Made by a program: the position numbers and the translations under genes. From positions 1 to 42,698 of the IMG/VR virus record IMGVR_UViG_3300025732_000084: a DNA stretch of 42,698 nucleotides; one strand, written 5' to 3'. The first letter of the stretch is position 1, and every line of letters starts with the position of its first letter. Below the pieces are notes generated by a model. That model did not search any database and was not told the DNA's origin. It saw only the letters and a list, made by a program, of their open reading frames with translations. Source of the DNA: a virus. Below, piece by piece: positions 13,678 to 22,652 of the stretch.

Positions 13678-14064
13678 TTATTTATTTAGACGGAATTTCG
13701 CATAAGGTATAGAAAGCATCTCATCAAGTTCTTCGTACTTAATCGTATATAATTTTCCAGCAACTTCTTCCCAGGTATAATTTCTATACTTTTCCCAATG
13801 AAAATTAATTCCTCTAAATCCCCATCCTTTAAGATCTACGCAAGCGATTAATGGATGCTGATCATATTCAATGTTTGGTGTCTTAGGATTATAAACAAAT
13901 GTATAAAATTTTCCTATTTCTGGATATAATGCATCTTCTTTTAATACACTCATAATAATTAACATTAAATCTTCTGGATCATTTGTTTTGTCGTTGAGAA
14001 TTCTTTTTTTCAATTCTCTCATTCTTGGTGGAATACTAGTATATTGCCCGAAACCTTTTGCCAT
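13678..14064 (-). CDS. Unassigned protein between gp4 and gp48
   Basis: A 128-residue protein beginning MAKGFGQYTSIPPRMRELKK. The middle contains GKFYTFVYNPKTP, a PLIACVDLKGWGFRGINFHW core and YTWEEVAGKLYTI, a compact beta-rich pattern common in T4-like marine phages. Its ATG overlaps the gp4 stop by one base, and it lies in the same minus-strand operon as gp48 and gp53. A baseplate or neck structural role is likely from context, but I cannot name a T4 counterpart. Confidence 0.75.
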   Translation of the reverse strand: MAKGFGQYTSIPPRMRELKKRILNDKTNDPEDLMLIIMSVLKEDALYPEIGKFYTFVYNPKTPNIEYDQHPLIACVDLKGWGFRGINFHWEKYRNYTWEEVAGKLYTIKYEELDEMLSIPYAKFRLNK

Positions 14065-14507
14065 TACTTTAGACCTAATTCGGATTCGGTGATTACTTTA
14101 AACTCTAACATTCTATCAGCACACCATTCTTTGGCAGCAGCCCACTTTGCTTGATTTACCGCGTAAGTTCTACATTCGTGGAGATATGATTTAGTCACTC
14201 TTGATTTTTGTTTTGGTGGAACTGTTTGTTTTTGTGGTTTCACTTCAATTACATAAGTTTTAATGTTTCCAGATTGCTCCTTAACTTTGATAAGATAATC
14301 TGGAAAGTATCGATGAATTCTACCATCAACGGGAGACACATAGGGTACAGAAAATTCTTCTGATGCCCAAGAAATTATACTTGGATTATGATCACACCAG
14401 TAACAGAAACGTCGTTCCCAACTGCTTCTACAGATTATGTTATTTGCGTCACCTTTGTATTTTTCTGGATATGATGGTTTGTATTTACTCTTTATGCTTT
14501 CTGCCAT
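14064..14507 (-). CDS. 4: gp4-like head completion protein
   Basis: A 147-residue protein nearly the same size as T4 gp4 (150) and similar in pattern: PEKYKGDANNIICRSSWERRFC, NPSIISWASEEFSVPY, DGRIHRYFPDYLI and VIEVKPQKQTVPPKQK. The RSSWE...PDYLIK...IEVKPQKQ layout resembles a restriction-like (TnsA-type) nuclease fold with Glu, Asp and Glu-x-Lys. In T4, gp4 is needed to complete the filled head before tail joining. It is the first gene of the minus-strand operon, ~34 nt downstream of a perfect late promoter. Confidence 0.88.
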   Translation of the reverse strand: MAESIKSKYKPSYPEKYKGDANNIICRSSWERRFCYWCDHNPSIISWASEEFSVPYVSPVDGRIHRYFPDYLIKVKEQSGNIKTYVIEVKPQKQTVPPKQKSRVTKSYLHECRTYAVNQAKWAAAKEWCADRMLEFKVITESELGLK

Positions 14508-14540
14508 TATCCTTACTACATAATATATAAGATCAAAAAG

Positions 14541-14549
14541 TATTTATAG
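14541..14549 (-). promoter_or_regulatory. T4-type late promoter for the gp4-48-53 operon
   Basis: The minus strand reads CTATAAATA, an exact late promoter, giving a leader of ~28 nt to the gp4 start at 14507. Its 5' end touches the ATG of the plus-strand gene at 14550, so promoter and opposing start codon are back to back. Confidence 0.85.
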
Positions 14550-15398
14550 ATGGGAGTACCAAAACCAGCTCGCCATTATAATGTTAGTGAAATTAAATCT
14601 AGATTATTAAATATTGCCCAAACCTCATTATATCAGGTTACTATTTTTCCTCCAGGAAGTCCAGAGAAGCCTTTAGACAATTTTTTCAGTTCTATTGGGA
14701 GAAGCATTGGATTTCCTGATATAGATGATATTGAGTTGTTGTGTAGTGAAGCATCCTTGCCCGGATCTTCATTAGCTACTCATGATGTGACAAACGATTA
14801 TCATGGTGTCACTGAAAAGATGGCATACCGAAGAATATATGATGATACTTTGGATTTAACTTTTTATGTTGATCGTGATTATAAAGTTATTGAATTTTTT
14901 GATGGGTGGTTAAATTATATTGCTGGAGAAGGAAGCAGAGGAGATAGTGGACTAGATAGAAGTTCTTTCAAAGATCCTTATGTTAATAATAGATTTATTT
15001 TTCCTAAAGAATATAAGACTGATATTTACCTAGTAAAATTTGAGAAGGACAAATATACGACTGGAAGAGTTATGAATTATACCTTTGTTCAAGCTTTTCC
15101 TATTAGCATTGTTTCTATGCCTGTTTCATATGAGCAAAGTCAGTTACTAAAATGTACGGTATCATTTTCCTATATCCGTTATGTTCGCGAAAGAGATTTC
15201 ATTCAAGTAAATCCAAATATTCCCAATACAAAAGCACCTGGAGTACCTGAATTAAAACAACCAACACAAAAACTTGGTCCTGCTTTTGGAAGCGATTTTG
15301 AGGTTGCTCAAAATTTTCCTGGCATATCTTCTTCTGGTGTTGGTGAAGCGGTTTCGAATAGAAGACTTACTAATTACGCTGGGCAACCACTATTTTAA
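14550..15398 (+). CDS. 54: gp54-like tail-tube initiator
   Basis: A 282-residue protein with a tube-like pattern: an N-terminal SLYQVTIFPPG strand, CSEASLPGSSLATHD, ERDYKVIEFFDGW-type beta/helix segment (DRDYKVIEFFDGWLNYI), FPKEYKTDIYLVKFEKD and YTFVQAFPISIVSMPVSY. These resemble the tail tube (gp19) fold that gp54 shares. T4 gp54 (320 residues) starts tube polymerisation on the gp48-capped hub. It could instead be another tube-type baseplate protein. No good ribosome site precedes the ATG, and the minus-strand late promoter abuts it. The last ~60 residues are Pro/Ser/Gly-rich. Confidence 0.65.
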   Translation: MGVPKPARHYNVSEIKSRLLNIAQTSLYQVTIFPPGSPEKPLDNFFSSIGRSIGFPDIDDIELLCSEASLPGSSLATHDVTNDYHGVTEKMAYRRIYDDTLDLTFYVDRDYKVIEFFDGWLNYIAGEGSRGDSGLDRSSFKDPYVNNRFIFPKEYKTDIYLVKFEKDKYTTGRVMNYTFVQAFPISIVSMPVSYEQSQLLKCTVSFSYIRYVRERDFIQVNPNIPNTKAPGVPELKQPTQKLGPAFGSDFEVAQNFPGISSSGVGEAVSNRRLTNYAGQPLF

Positions 15399-15401
15399 TA
15401 A

Positions 15402-15409
15402 AATAAATA
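15402..15409 (+). promoter_or_regulatory. Late-promoter-like element
   Basis: AATAAATA (one mismatch to TATAAATA) lies 30 nt before the gp26-like gene, directly after the previous stop. It matches the relaxed form seen before several other structural genes here. Confidence 0.4.
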
Positions 15410-15438
15410 CTTACACTGAATTAATTTTATAGAAGATT

Positions 15439-16158
15439 ATGCCTTTACCAACAATTGCGACTCCAACTTATGAACTTGAGTTGCCATCAACTGGTCAAAA
15501 AATAAAGTATAGACCATTTCTAGTCAAAGAAGAAAAATTATTAGTTCTCGCATTAGAGGGCGAGGATACAAAAGAAATTTCAAATGCTATCAAAGCAGTA
15601 TTAAAAAATTGTATTCAAACAAGATCGGTTAAAGTTGAAACATTGCCGACTTTTGATATTGAATATTTGTTCCTTAACATTAGAGGAAAATCTGTTGGGG
15701 AAGAAATAGATGTTAATTTGATAGCACCCGACGATGGTGAGACATCAGTTCCTGTAAAAATTAGTGTTGATGAGATCAAAGTAAGAAAAAATCCGGAACA
15801 TAATAAGCAGATAAAACTTGATGATAGTCTCATTATGGAGATGAAGTATCCATCTCTTGATCAATTTATTAAGAGTAACTTTGATATTTCAAATGAAACT
15901 AATGTTAATCAATCATTTGAGTTGATTGCTTCTTGTATTGATAAAATTTATAATGAAGAGGAAGTATGGTCAGCATCTGATGTTACAAAAAAAGAACTTG
16001 TGGAATTTTTAGAGCAGATGAATAGCTCTCAATTTAAGCAGATTGAGAAATTCTTTGAAACGATGCCAAGACTTTCCCACGAAATAACTTTTGTTAATCC
16101 AAAAACTAAAGTAGAAAGCACTGTCGTATTGGAGGGTCTTTCAAGTTTTTTCGCATAG
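15439..16158 (+). CDS. 26: gp26-like baseplate hub protein
   Basis: A 239-residue protein beginning with the typical PTYELELPSTGQKIKYRPFLVKEEKLL, then a helical IKAVLKNCIQ segment, FDIEYLFLNIRGKSVGE and a C-terminal region ending EGLSSFFA. This matches the T4 baseplate family represented by gp26 (PF12322 as I recall it; T4 gp26 has 208 residues), involved in baseplate hub assembly. It may act like the tail-assembly chaperones of other phages. The following small gene 12 nt downstream fits the gp51 position. Confidence 0.82.
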   Translation: MPLPTIATPTYELELPSTGQKIKYRPFLVKEEKLLVLALEGEDTKEISNAIKAVLKNCIQTRSVKVETLPTFDIEYLFLNIRGKSVGEEIDVNLIAPDDGETSVPVKISVDEIKVRKNPEHNKQIKLDDSLIMEMKYPSLDQFIKSNFDISNETNVNQSFELIASCIDKIYNEEEVWSASDVTKKELVEFLEQMNSSQFKQIEKFFETMPRLSHEITFVNPKTKVESTVVLEGLSSFFA

Positions 16159-16169
16159 GAATGGTACAT

Positions 16170-16337
16170 ATGGATCTTGAAAATTATTTCAGGATCAATT
16201 TTGCCTTGATGCAGTACCATAAATATTCATTAACAGAGATTGAAAATATGATTCCTTGGGAAAGGGATGTTTATATTACTTTACTACAACAGCATCTCGA
16301 AGAGGAAAAATTAAAACAACAACAAAATGTCGGTTGA
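16170..16337 (+). CDS. 51: gp51-like baseplate hub assembly protein
   Basis: A 55-residue ORF (MDLENYFRINFALMQYHKY...TEIENMIPWERDVYITLLQ) with a ribosome site (AGGA) 9 nt before the ATG at 16170; an in-frame ATG at 16161 adds three residues. The LTEIENMIPWERDVY pattern matches the short gp51-like proteins that follow gp26 in T4-like cyanophages. T4 gp51 (249 residues) is needed for hub assembly but is not in the final particle. The gene overlaps the next by 11 bp. Its short length is normal for the cyanophage form as I recall it. Confidence 0.65.
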   Translation: MDLENYFRINFALMQYHKYSLTEIENMIPWERDVYITLLQQHLEEEKLKQQQNVG

Positions 16338-18783
16338 AGCACCATCGGGAATAGTAAATTGGTACAACGCACCAGTAGGTGATAAGACTTGGAGTGTTCT
16401 AAGGGCTAAACTTACTGGCAAAAAGCAACCCGATGGTTCTCAATATTTTTCACATGTAAATCTATCAGAAAAAGAAGTAGATGAACTGATAGAAAATATG
16501 AAAAATGATCCGAAAGGATTTCCTATTTTTGATGAATCAAGTGGAAAATCTGAAGAATATCAAAAGTGGTTAGTTGCAAGGTATCATACTAAACCAAAGG
16601 AAGATTCATTCGAAAACACTCAAAAAGAGTCTCCCCCGACACCAGAACCAACTTCATCCGCAATAGTTCCTCAAGGAAAAAAACCAGATGATTTAGTAGA
16701 AGAGGAAATAGATCCACAAATTCTTTCAATTTTGGGATTGGAGGATGTTTTTGATTTAACTTATGAAGAGTATGCTTCCTTATTAAAAGAAGCAGCAGTT
16801 AAAGGCAGAATGCCAAACTCTCAAATGTCAACCGAGAGTATTGAGTTAGTTACGGATGAATTTAAAAGAGTAAAGGGAAAAACTGGATTATTTAAGGTAA
16901 AAGTAAAAAAAGTTGATATTGATAAAGTACTTAATAGAAAAGTACCATCACCACAAAAAGTACAATTAGATCCTAAAAAGTTACTTCCACCAAGCGATTC
17001 TATATCAGATTCTCAATCTGATTCAAATACAAAAATTGTTAAATTTTTAAAAGATGATCTTGGTGAAGAACTTTCAAAAATTAATGAAAAACTTGTTGAG
17101 TTATTATCAGTTCTTAAACAAGAATCCTCTCTTGAAAAAAAGGAAAAAGAAAAAAAGAGAAGAAAATCTGAAAAGGATAAAAAAACAAAAAGAGAATCCG
17201 AACTAGAAAGTTCTGGAAAAAGTGCGAATAAAATTTTCGAAAAAGTGGCAAAACCATTTGTAAGTTTTTTTGATAGAATCAAACAGTTTTTCTTGTCGAT
17301 ACTTATAGGTTCTGCTCTTAATTTTTTATTATCCGTATTTAAAAATCCTTCAATTATATTAAACCCTCTTAAAAATCTTGCTAATGGAATTGTTGGATTT
17401 TTGAATAATATTATATCCTTTTTATGGAACTTTTTTATATCTCCAATTAATTTTGTTATTGGTTCTATTAATAATGGAGTGAATGGATTAATCAATCAAA
17501 TTAATAAAGCAATTAGTATAATACCCGGAGCAAAACCAATTACTCCACCACAGATACCAACTATATCTGGACCTCCGCAAATACCTACACCTTTTCCTAT
17601 TCAGCAGCAAGAGGGGGGTGGTCAAGTCGTCAATTATATTCAAAAGCAAGAAGGTGGTGGAAAGGTTGTTAACTATATTCGGAGACAAGAGGGTGGTGGA
17701 TATGTAACTAATATAATTCAAAAACAAGAAGGTGGTGGGTCAGTTATTAATGTTGGCGATATTTCTTTTGAAGGTGGTGGTCAAATTAAAAAAAATTCAG
17801 GAGTTAAAATATCTGGATTTGGAAAAGATGATCGTTTAATTGCTGCTCAAGAAGGTGAAGTGATGATGAGTAATCCAGCAGGAGATTTTTGGGGAAGAGA
17901 TACTTTACTCGCAATGAACGCAATGGGTGGCGGAACAAACCAACCTAAATTTGGAAAACTTGGCGTTCAACCAATGCAAGGTGGTGGGCAAGTCGGAACA
18001 CTTTTTCCCCATATGGATGCATCAACTGGAGGGTCTCATATCATTGGTCAAGGACAACTTGCCAATCTTCTTGCACCAATACTTTCTCAGGCATCTCGTA
18101 GAAATAGAATTAATCCATCGCCGGGAACAGGAACTAGTCCTGTAAATCGTAAGTTAAAATCTTTAAGAGTTGCTAATTCTTCTGGATCACAATCTGCTTT
18201 AGCGGAATTTTCTACTTTAAAACAAGCAGTTGATCAATATGGAACTCCTTCTGGATTTGCAAATAGTAATTATATGTCCGAATTTATTAGAGGACTAAAA
18301 GATTCTTTAAAAGGTTCTCCTCTAATTATTGGAATGGATCATTCTCGAAGATTGATACCAAATTCTCCAACTGATTTGAGAACAACCCAAGCTTCTGCTA
18401 CTGGAGCTTCATATGGTGGATATACTGAAAGAGATTTTACTGATGCAATAGCACGAAGAATACAAAAAGAAATATCAAATGCACGTATTATAAAACCAGA
18501 AGATTATAAAAATTATGAAGAATATGACAAAGCACTTAAATCTGCTATTTCGAAAGCAAAGTTAGGACAAACAAGACCGCCTGCTCCTGTATTGCCACCT
18601 CCATCCGCACGACCATCTATAGTTCCTTTGCCATTACCAATTACTCCAAGAGGTACTAATCAAACAGCGGCTGCGAGAGCAACTTCTGCTCCAAATCAAG
18701 CAGAAGTTCCATACTTCTCATCAGAAGATCCAAATAATATGACAACTTTGGTTGTAAGATCAATCTATAACGTTGTAGGATAA
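16327..18783 (+). CDS. Large tape-measure/hub-like structural protein A
   Basis: An 818-residue protein. Residues ~1-90 look globular; a charged coiled-coil-like segment (~245-300, KKEKEKKRRKSEKDKK) precedes a hydrophobic region (~320-395, FFLSILIGSALNFLLSVF) typical of tape measures. Then come four QEGGG repeats (residues ~424-470) and a GEVMMSNPAGDFWGRDTLLAMNAMGGG motif common in tail tape-measure and related proteins. The C-terminus is Pro/Ser-rich. It follows gp51, where T4 places hub genes 27 and 29, and shares its central layout with the next protein, so they are probably paralogues. Which of the two sets tail length is unclear. Confidence 0.7.
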   Translation: MSVEAPSGIVNWYNAPVGDKTWSVLRAKLTGKKQPDGSQYFSHVNLSEKEVDELIENMKNDPKGFPIFDESSGKSEEYQKWLVARYHTKPKEDSFENTQKESPPTPEPTSSAIVPQGKKPDDLVEEEIDPQILSILGLEDVFDLTYEEYASLLKEAAVKGRMPNSQMSTESIELVTDEFKRVKGKTGLFKVKVKKVDIDKVLNRKVPSPQKVQLDPKKLLPPSDSISDSQSDSNTKIVKFLKDDLGEELSKINEKLVELLSVLKQESSLEKKEKEKKRRKSEKDKKTKRESELESSGKSANKIFEKVAKPFVSFFDRIKQFFLSILIGSALNFLLSVFKNPSIILNPLKNLANGIVGFLNNIISFLWNFFISPINFVIGSINNGVNGLINQINKAISIIPGAKPITPPQIPTISGPPQIPTPFPIQQQEGGGQVVNYIQKQEGGGKVVNYIRRQEGGGYVTNIIQKQEGGGSVINVGDISFEGGGQIKKNSGVKISGFGKDDRLIAAQEGEVMMSNPAGDFWGRDTLLAMNAMGGGTNQPKFGKLGVQPMQGGGQVGTLFPHMDASTGGSHIIGQGQLANLLAPILSQASRRNRINPSPGTGTSPVNRKLKSLRVANSSGSQSALAEFSTLKQAVDQYGTPSGFANSNYMSEFIRGLKDSLKGSPLIIGMDHSRRLIPNSPTDLRTTQASATGASYGGYTERDFTDAIARRIQKEISNARIIKPEDYKNYEEYDKALKSAISKAKLGQTRPPAPVLPPPSARPSIVPLPLPITPRGTNQTAAARATSAPNQAEVPYFSSEDPNNMTTLVVRSIYNVVG

Positions 18784-18784
18784 T

Positions 18785-21298
18785 ATGTCAACACCACTCT
18801 TACCTCCATCTAAAAAATCTGGTCAGATTGTTGATAAAAAAATATCAACAAGTTCTTTATTTGGCAAAAATAAAAAGGATAGTGCTATTGTAAAGGCAGA
18901 TAAATCATCGATACAATTAAGACCAAAGATATCTTCTTCCATTATAAATTACCCATTATCGCAATCTGAACAAGAGGAAAAGAAGTCTGATGATTTTATT
19001 GATATTAGAAAAAAGTTTTTTTCTATTGGTGATAGTTTGGATTCGATTATTCAATATTTCACTAAAAGAAATAGTGATAAAGTAAAAGAATCTAAAGAAC
19101 AATTTAAAAAAGAAGATAAAGAAAAAAAAGAAAAAAGAGAATCTGAATTAGAAAAACCAAAGTCTCCTTTTATGAAAGGAGTAAAGGCACCTTCAATTCC
19201 AAAGTTTAGTTTTCTTGATACTATTATTAATTTTTTTAGTAATATTTTGTTAGGTAGTCTGTTAAATTTTTTACTTTCAAAAAAAGATTTTATTTTTAAG
19301 GCGTTTGATGATATTTTAAAAGGATTTGATAATATTTTTAATGTATTAAAATTTTCAATTATATCAATAAGTAATACCGCAGGAAATCTTGTAAAAAGTG
19401 TTGCCCAGGTTGCCACAAAATTATTCAAGGGACCTGCCAAATTTACTTTTAATCTTTTAAAAAAACTTGGAGGTACGGTTAAAGGATTATTATTTAAGGC
19501 AGGAAAGGCAATAAGTAATTTTATAAAAGGAACATTCAAAAATATTTCTGGACTTGCTACAGGCGCTGCTTCTGGATCCACTAGAGCAACTGGAGTTCAA
19601 AAAAGATTACCTCCATCTAAAACAAAACTTGGAACTAAACCACCTAAACCAGGAGCACCATCTTCAACGAATACTTCGATTTTAAAAAGATCAGAAAAGT
19701 TATTTGGTGAGAAAGGAGCAAAACATTTAGGAAAAGTATCTAAAGTTTTTAAGAAAATACCTTTTATTGGAGCTCTAATTGGTATAGGTATTGATCTCGC
19801 TATGGGAGAAAGGTTGGATAATGCAGTAGCGGGTGCAGCTGGTGCATCATTAGGTGCTGCAATAGGTGGAGTAATAGGAACTTTTGCACTTCCAATTCCT
19901 GGTGTTGGTTCTTTTCTTGGTGGAGTTATTGGCGCTGCTGTTGGTGATTGGGCTGGAAAGGAAATCTATAGAAATATAAGTGGTCAAGTATCTCAGATTA
20001 ATCCTCCACCAGAAGATCTGGGACCCCCGCCACCAGCACCAGGAGGAGGTGCTGGTGGTGGAGGTAGAATGCTCCCAGGAGGAGCACCGCCAGAGGTTAA
20101 TGCTGCATTGGAAGCAATTGCTGGTGCTGAGGGTGGATGGAATTCTGTAAATCCCGGAAAGGTGGTTCCTGGTTTAACAAATATGACTATTTCTCAAGCA
20201 AGAGAAGTTGGAATGAGACAAAGATCTGTTTCTGGATCTGGTGCTTTAGGAAAGTTTCAACAAATTCCTGTTTATGATGGAGTGAATGTTTTAAAACAAA
20301 GAGCAGAAGCCGCTGGACTTAATTACGAAAGAGATAAATTTAGTGAAGAAAATCAAACAAAAATTGCAAGGGCTTACATAGCAGGAATATACCCGGGGGG
20401 AGAATCACAACTTATAAAAGATGCAAGAAAAGATCCTATGATACTCGCATCAAAATTAAAAGGAGTTTATCCATCACTTCCTGGAGGATCTCAACAAAAC
20501 GTTCATACCTCTGGGTATTTAAGTAGATATCAAAGTGCTCTAAAAAAATATCAAGGTGTTTCTGTTGGTCCAAGTCAAAGTGTGGGAATGCAATATCAGA
20601 CAAATACTTATCCAAATCAATATTATGGAGCTCGAAGAATAAGAAAGGGTGGAGTGTTAGATAAACACGCTGGCGTTGACCTTCAGATGTACTCTAACTC
20701 AAAGCAAATAACATTTTTAGGTGGAAGAGTTGTTAATATAGGTAGTGATCCTGGTGGATACTATACTTATGTTGATATATTAACTCCTACCGGAAAAATT
20801 GAAAGACTTGCAGAACTTGGAAGATTAGATCCTGCAGTTAAAAAAGGTGCTGTTCTTGCTCCAGGTCAAGTGGTTTCTCATGGAGTTGGCCCAACTGGTG
20901 TTACTCATTTAGAGTATAGAAATCCTGGAACAACTGGTTTTAGTGGAACAACTAATCCTTTAGAATATTTAAGATCAGTTGGTGCTATATTTGGTGGAGA
21001 TAGATTCCAATATAAAGGAGGACCTGGTGGTGCAGTTCCATCTTCTCAAATAGCACAAGTTCCCAGACAACCAACACAATCTTTATCGCAAGAAGCAAGG
21101 CAACTTACGCAACAAGCATCTTATGAGGGTCAACAACAAATCATTCCCATCCCTATTCCTATGGGAGGTGGGTCTATTCCACCCATAATCTCTGGTGGTG
21201 GAGGAGGTGGAATTATACCTGTAGGACTCTCCAAAAGAGAAGCATTAAATAGTTATTATCAATCACAGTTGATAGGATTTTTATACAAACAGGGATAA
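18785..21298 (+). CDS. Tape-measure/hub-like protein B with lysozyme-like and M23-like domains
   Basis: An 837-residue protein. Residues ~80-125 are a charged helix (KKEDKEKKEKRESELEKP); ~140-260 are hydrophobic with NILLGSLLNFLLS as in protein A; ~320-400 are Gly/Ala-rich membrane-active-looking (AGAAGASLGAAIGGVIG). Residues ~435-600 resemble a lysozyme or transglycosylase: EAIAGAEGGW with Glu449, and GALGKFQQIP. Residues ~610-750 resemble an M23 peptidase: HAGVD (His628, Asp632) and THLEYR (His708, Glu710). In standard M23 enzymes the second motif is HxH, so Glu710 replaces a zinc-binding His. The role is probably to open peptidoglycan during injection, in the tail or hub. Confidence 0.78.
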   Translation: MSTPLLPPSKKSGQIVDKKISTSSLFGKNKKDSAIVKADKSSIQLRPKISSSIINYPLSQSEQEEKKSDDFIDIRKKFFSIGDSLDSIIQYFTKRNSDKVKESKEQFKKEDKEKKEKRESELEKPKSPFMKGVKAPSIPKFSFLDTIINFFSNILLGSLLNFLLSKKDFIFKAFDDILKGFDNIFNVLKFSIISISNTAGNLVKSVAQVATKLFKGPAKFTFNLLKKLGGTVKGLLFKAGKAISNFIKGTFKNISGLATGAASGSTRATGVQKRLPPSKTKLGTKPPKPGAPSSTNTSILKRSEKLFGEKGAKHLGKVSKVFKKIPFIGALIGIGIDLAMGERLDNAVAGAAGASLGAAIGGVIGTFALPIPGVGSFLGGVIGAAVGDWAGKEIYRNISGQVSQINPPPEDLGPPPPAPGGGAGGGGRMLPGGAPPEVNAALEAIAGAEGGWNSVNPGKVVPGLTNMTISQAREVGMRQRSVSGSGALGKFQQIPVYDGVNVLKQRAEAAGLNYERDKFSEENQTKIARAYIAGIYPGGESQLIKDARKDPMILASKLKGVYPSLPGGSQQNVHTSGYLSRYQSALKKYQGVSVGPSQSVGMQYQTNTYPNQYYGARRIRKGGVLDKHAGVDLQMYSNSKQITFLGGRVVNIGSDPGGYYTYVDILTPTGKIERLAELGRLDPAVKKGAVLAPGQVVSHGVGPTGVTHLEYRNPGTTGFSGTTNPLEYLRSVGAIFGGDRFQYKGGPGGAVPSSQIAQVPRQPTQSLSQEARQLTQQASYEGQQQIIPIPIPMGGGSIPPIISGGGGGGIIPVGLSKREALNSYYQSQLIGFLYKQG

Positions 21299-22651
21299 AT
21301 GGCAGATAATACTTCAACAAGAGCTGGTAATATAACCAGATTTCAGATTTTTCAAGCAAAAAATAATGGAGAATCTGTTGATATGTCTGCTGGTGCTGTT
21401 GAGATAAGATATTATGAAAATGTATTATCAAATTCCGTTTCTGCTACTGCTACTATCGTAGAAACTGGTTTTTCCGATAAGAATTTTCCCGATAAAACAA
21501 AACCGGTTGGTATTATTGATGGTCTTCCAATTCGTGGTGGAGAGCAAGTGTTTATTGATTTTCAGGACAATCAACCAACTCCAAATAAATTATCCTTTAA
21601 AGCAGAAAAATCTTTTTATGTAAATCGAGTTCGTGACATAGATCCTGGAACACAAAAGGATGTATATTCAATTGATTTATGTACTCGTGAATTTATTGCA
21701 AATGAACAAACAAGAGTTGTGAGAAGGTACGACGGAAAAATATCTGATAGTGTTAGGTCTATTTTAGTTGATCAGAGAGGATTAAATGTAAAGAAAGATA
21801 TTGAGACAGATCCCACTTTAATTAAGTATAATTTTATCGGTAATGATCGAAAACCTTTTTATGTAAATACTTGGTTAGCATCCAAATCTGTGCCAGATCT
21901 TTCTGTAAATGGTAAGTCTGCGAAAGGAGGAACAGCAGGATATTTATTTTATGAAAATTATGATGGATTTAAATTTAAATCAATTGACAAACTTTTTGAA
22001 CAAAAACCAGTAAAAAAATACATCTATAATAATGTTGCTGATAAACCACAAGAGTATGATGATAAAATTCTTTCATATAAAATTGAAAGAGATATTGATC
22101 TTCAGCAAAACCTTACGTTAGGAACATATTCAAATAGAAGTATATTTTTTGATTTTTATGCGATGGATTATACCGTGAGAAATTTTAATGTTGATGATTA
22201 TCAGAAAGATAAAATTATAACTGCTGGACAAAAAGATATTCTTTATGTCGCTGATCAGTTTAGAAAACCAACATCACGACTAATGAATCACGTTTTGGAT
22301 GTTGGAACTTTACCCTCTGGAAATAACATAGATGAGCAATTAAAAAATTGGAAAAATACTCCATTTGATCCAACATATGATGCGACAAATACTATGGTTC
22401 AATCTATTATGAGATATAATCAGATGTTCACTATCAAAATAAATATTGTAGTACCTGGTGATTTTAGTTTAAGAGCAGGTCAAATGATACATTGTGACTT
22501 TCCTGAACTTACAATAGATAAAGGAACTGATACAAATAAGGAAAGTGGTGGCATATATATGATATCAAGTTTGTGCCATAGAGTCACACCTAAAAATACA
22601 TTTACAAGTTTATCACTTGTAAGAGACACCTTCGGTAGAAAATCTTTCTAA
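21299..22651 (+). CDS. 27: gp27-like baseplate hub protein
   Basis: A 450-residue protein starting in the base after the previous stop. The N-terminal region (FQIFQAKNNGE, VEIRYYENVLSNSVSATATIVETG) and the PIRGGEQVFIDF segment fit the tube-like domains of hub proteins. The C-terminal part (FSLRAGQMIHCDFPEL, GGIYMISSLCHRVTP, LSLVRDTFGRKSF) matches the end of gp27-type hubs. T4 gp27 (391 residues) is a trimer that links the tail tube to the gp5 spike complex, and the gp5-like gene lies just downstream. No signal or membrane segment is seen. Confidence 0.75.
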   Translation: MADNTSTRAGNITRFQIFQAKNNGESVDMSAGAVEIRYYENVLSNSVSATATIVETGFSDKNFPDKTKPVGIIDGLPIRGGEQVFIDFQDNQPTPNKLSFKAEKSFYVNRVRDIDPGTQKDVYSIDLCTREFIANEQTRVVRRYDGKISDSVRSILVDQRGLNVKKDIETDPTLIKYNFIGNDRKPFYVNTWLASKSVPDLSVNGKSAKGGTAGYLFYENYDGFKFKSIDKLFEQKPVKKYIYNNVADKPQEYDDKILSYKIERDIDLQQNLTLGTYSNRSIFFDFYAMDYTVRNFNVDDYQKDKIITAGQKDILYVADQFRKPTSRLMNHVLDVGTLPSGNNIDEQLKNWKNTPFDPTYDATNTMVQSIMRYNQMFTIKINIVVPGDFSLRAGQMIHCDFPELTIDKGTDTNKESGGIYMISSLCHRVTPKNTFTSLSLVRDTFGRKSF

Positions 22652-22652
22652 T

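Noticed and set aside
17488-17727. Minus-strand ORF opposite the QEGGG repeats
   Set aside because: It arises from complementing the repeated Gln-Glu-Gly-Gly-Gly codons and is low-complexity.
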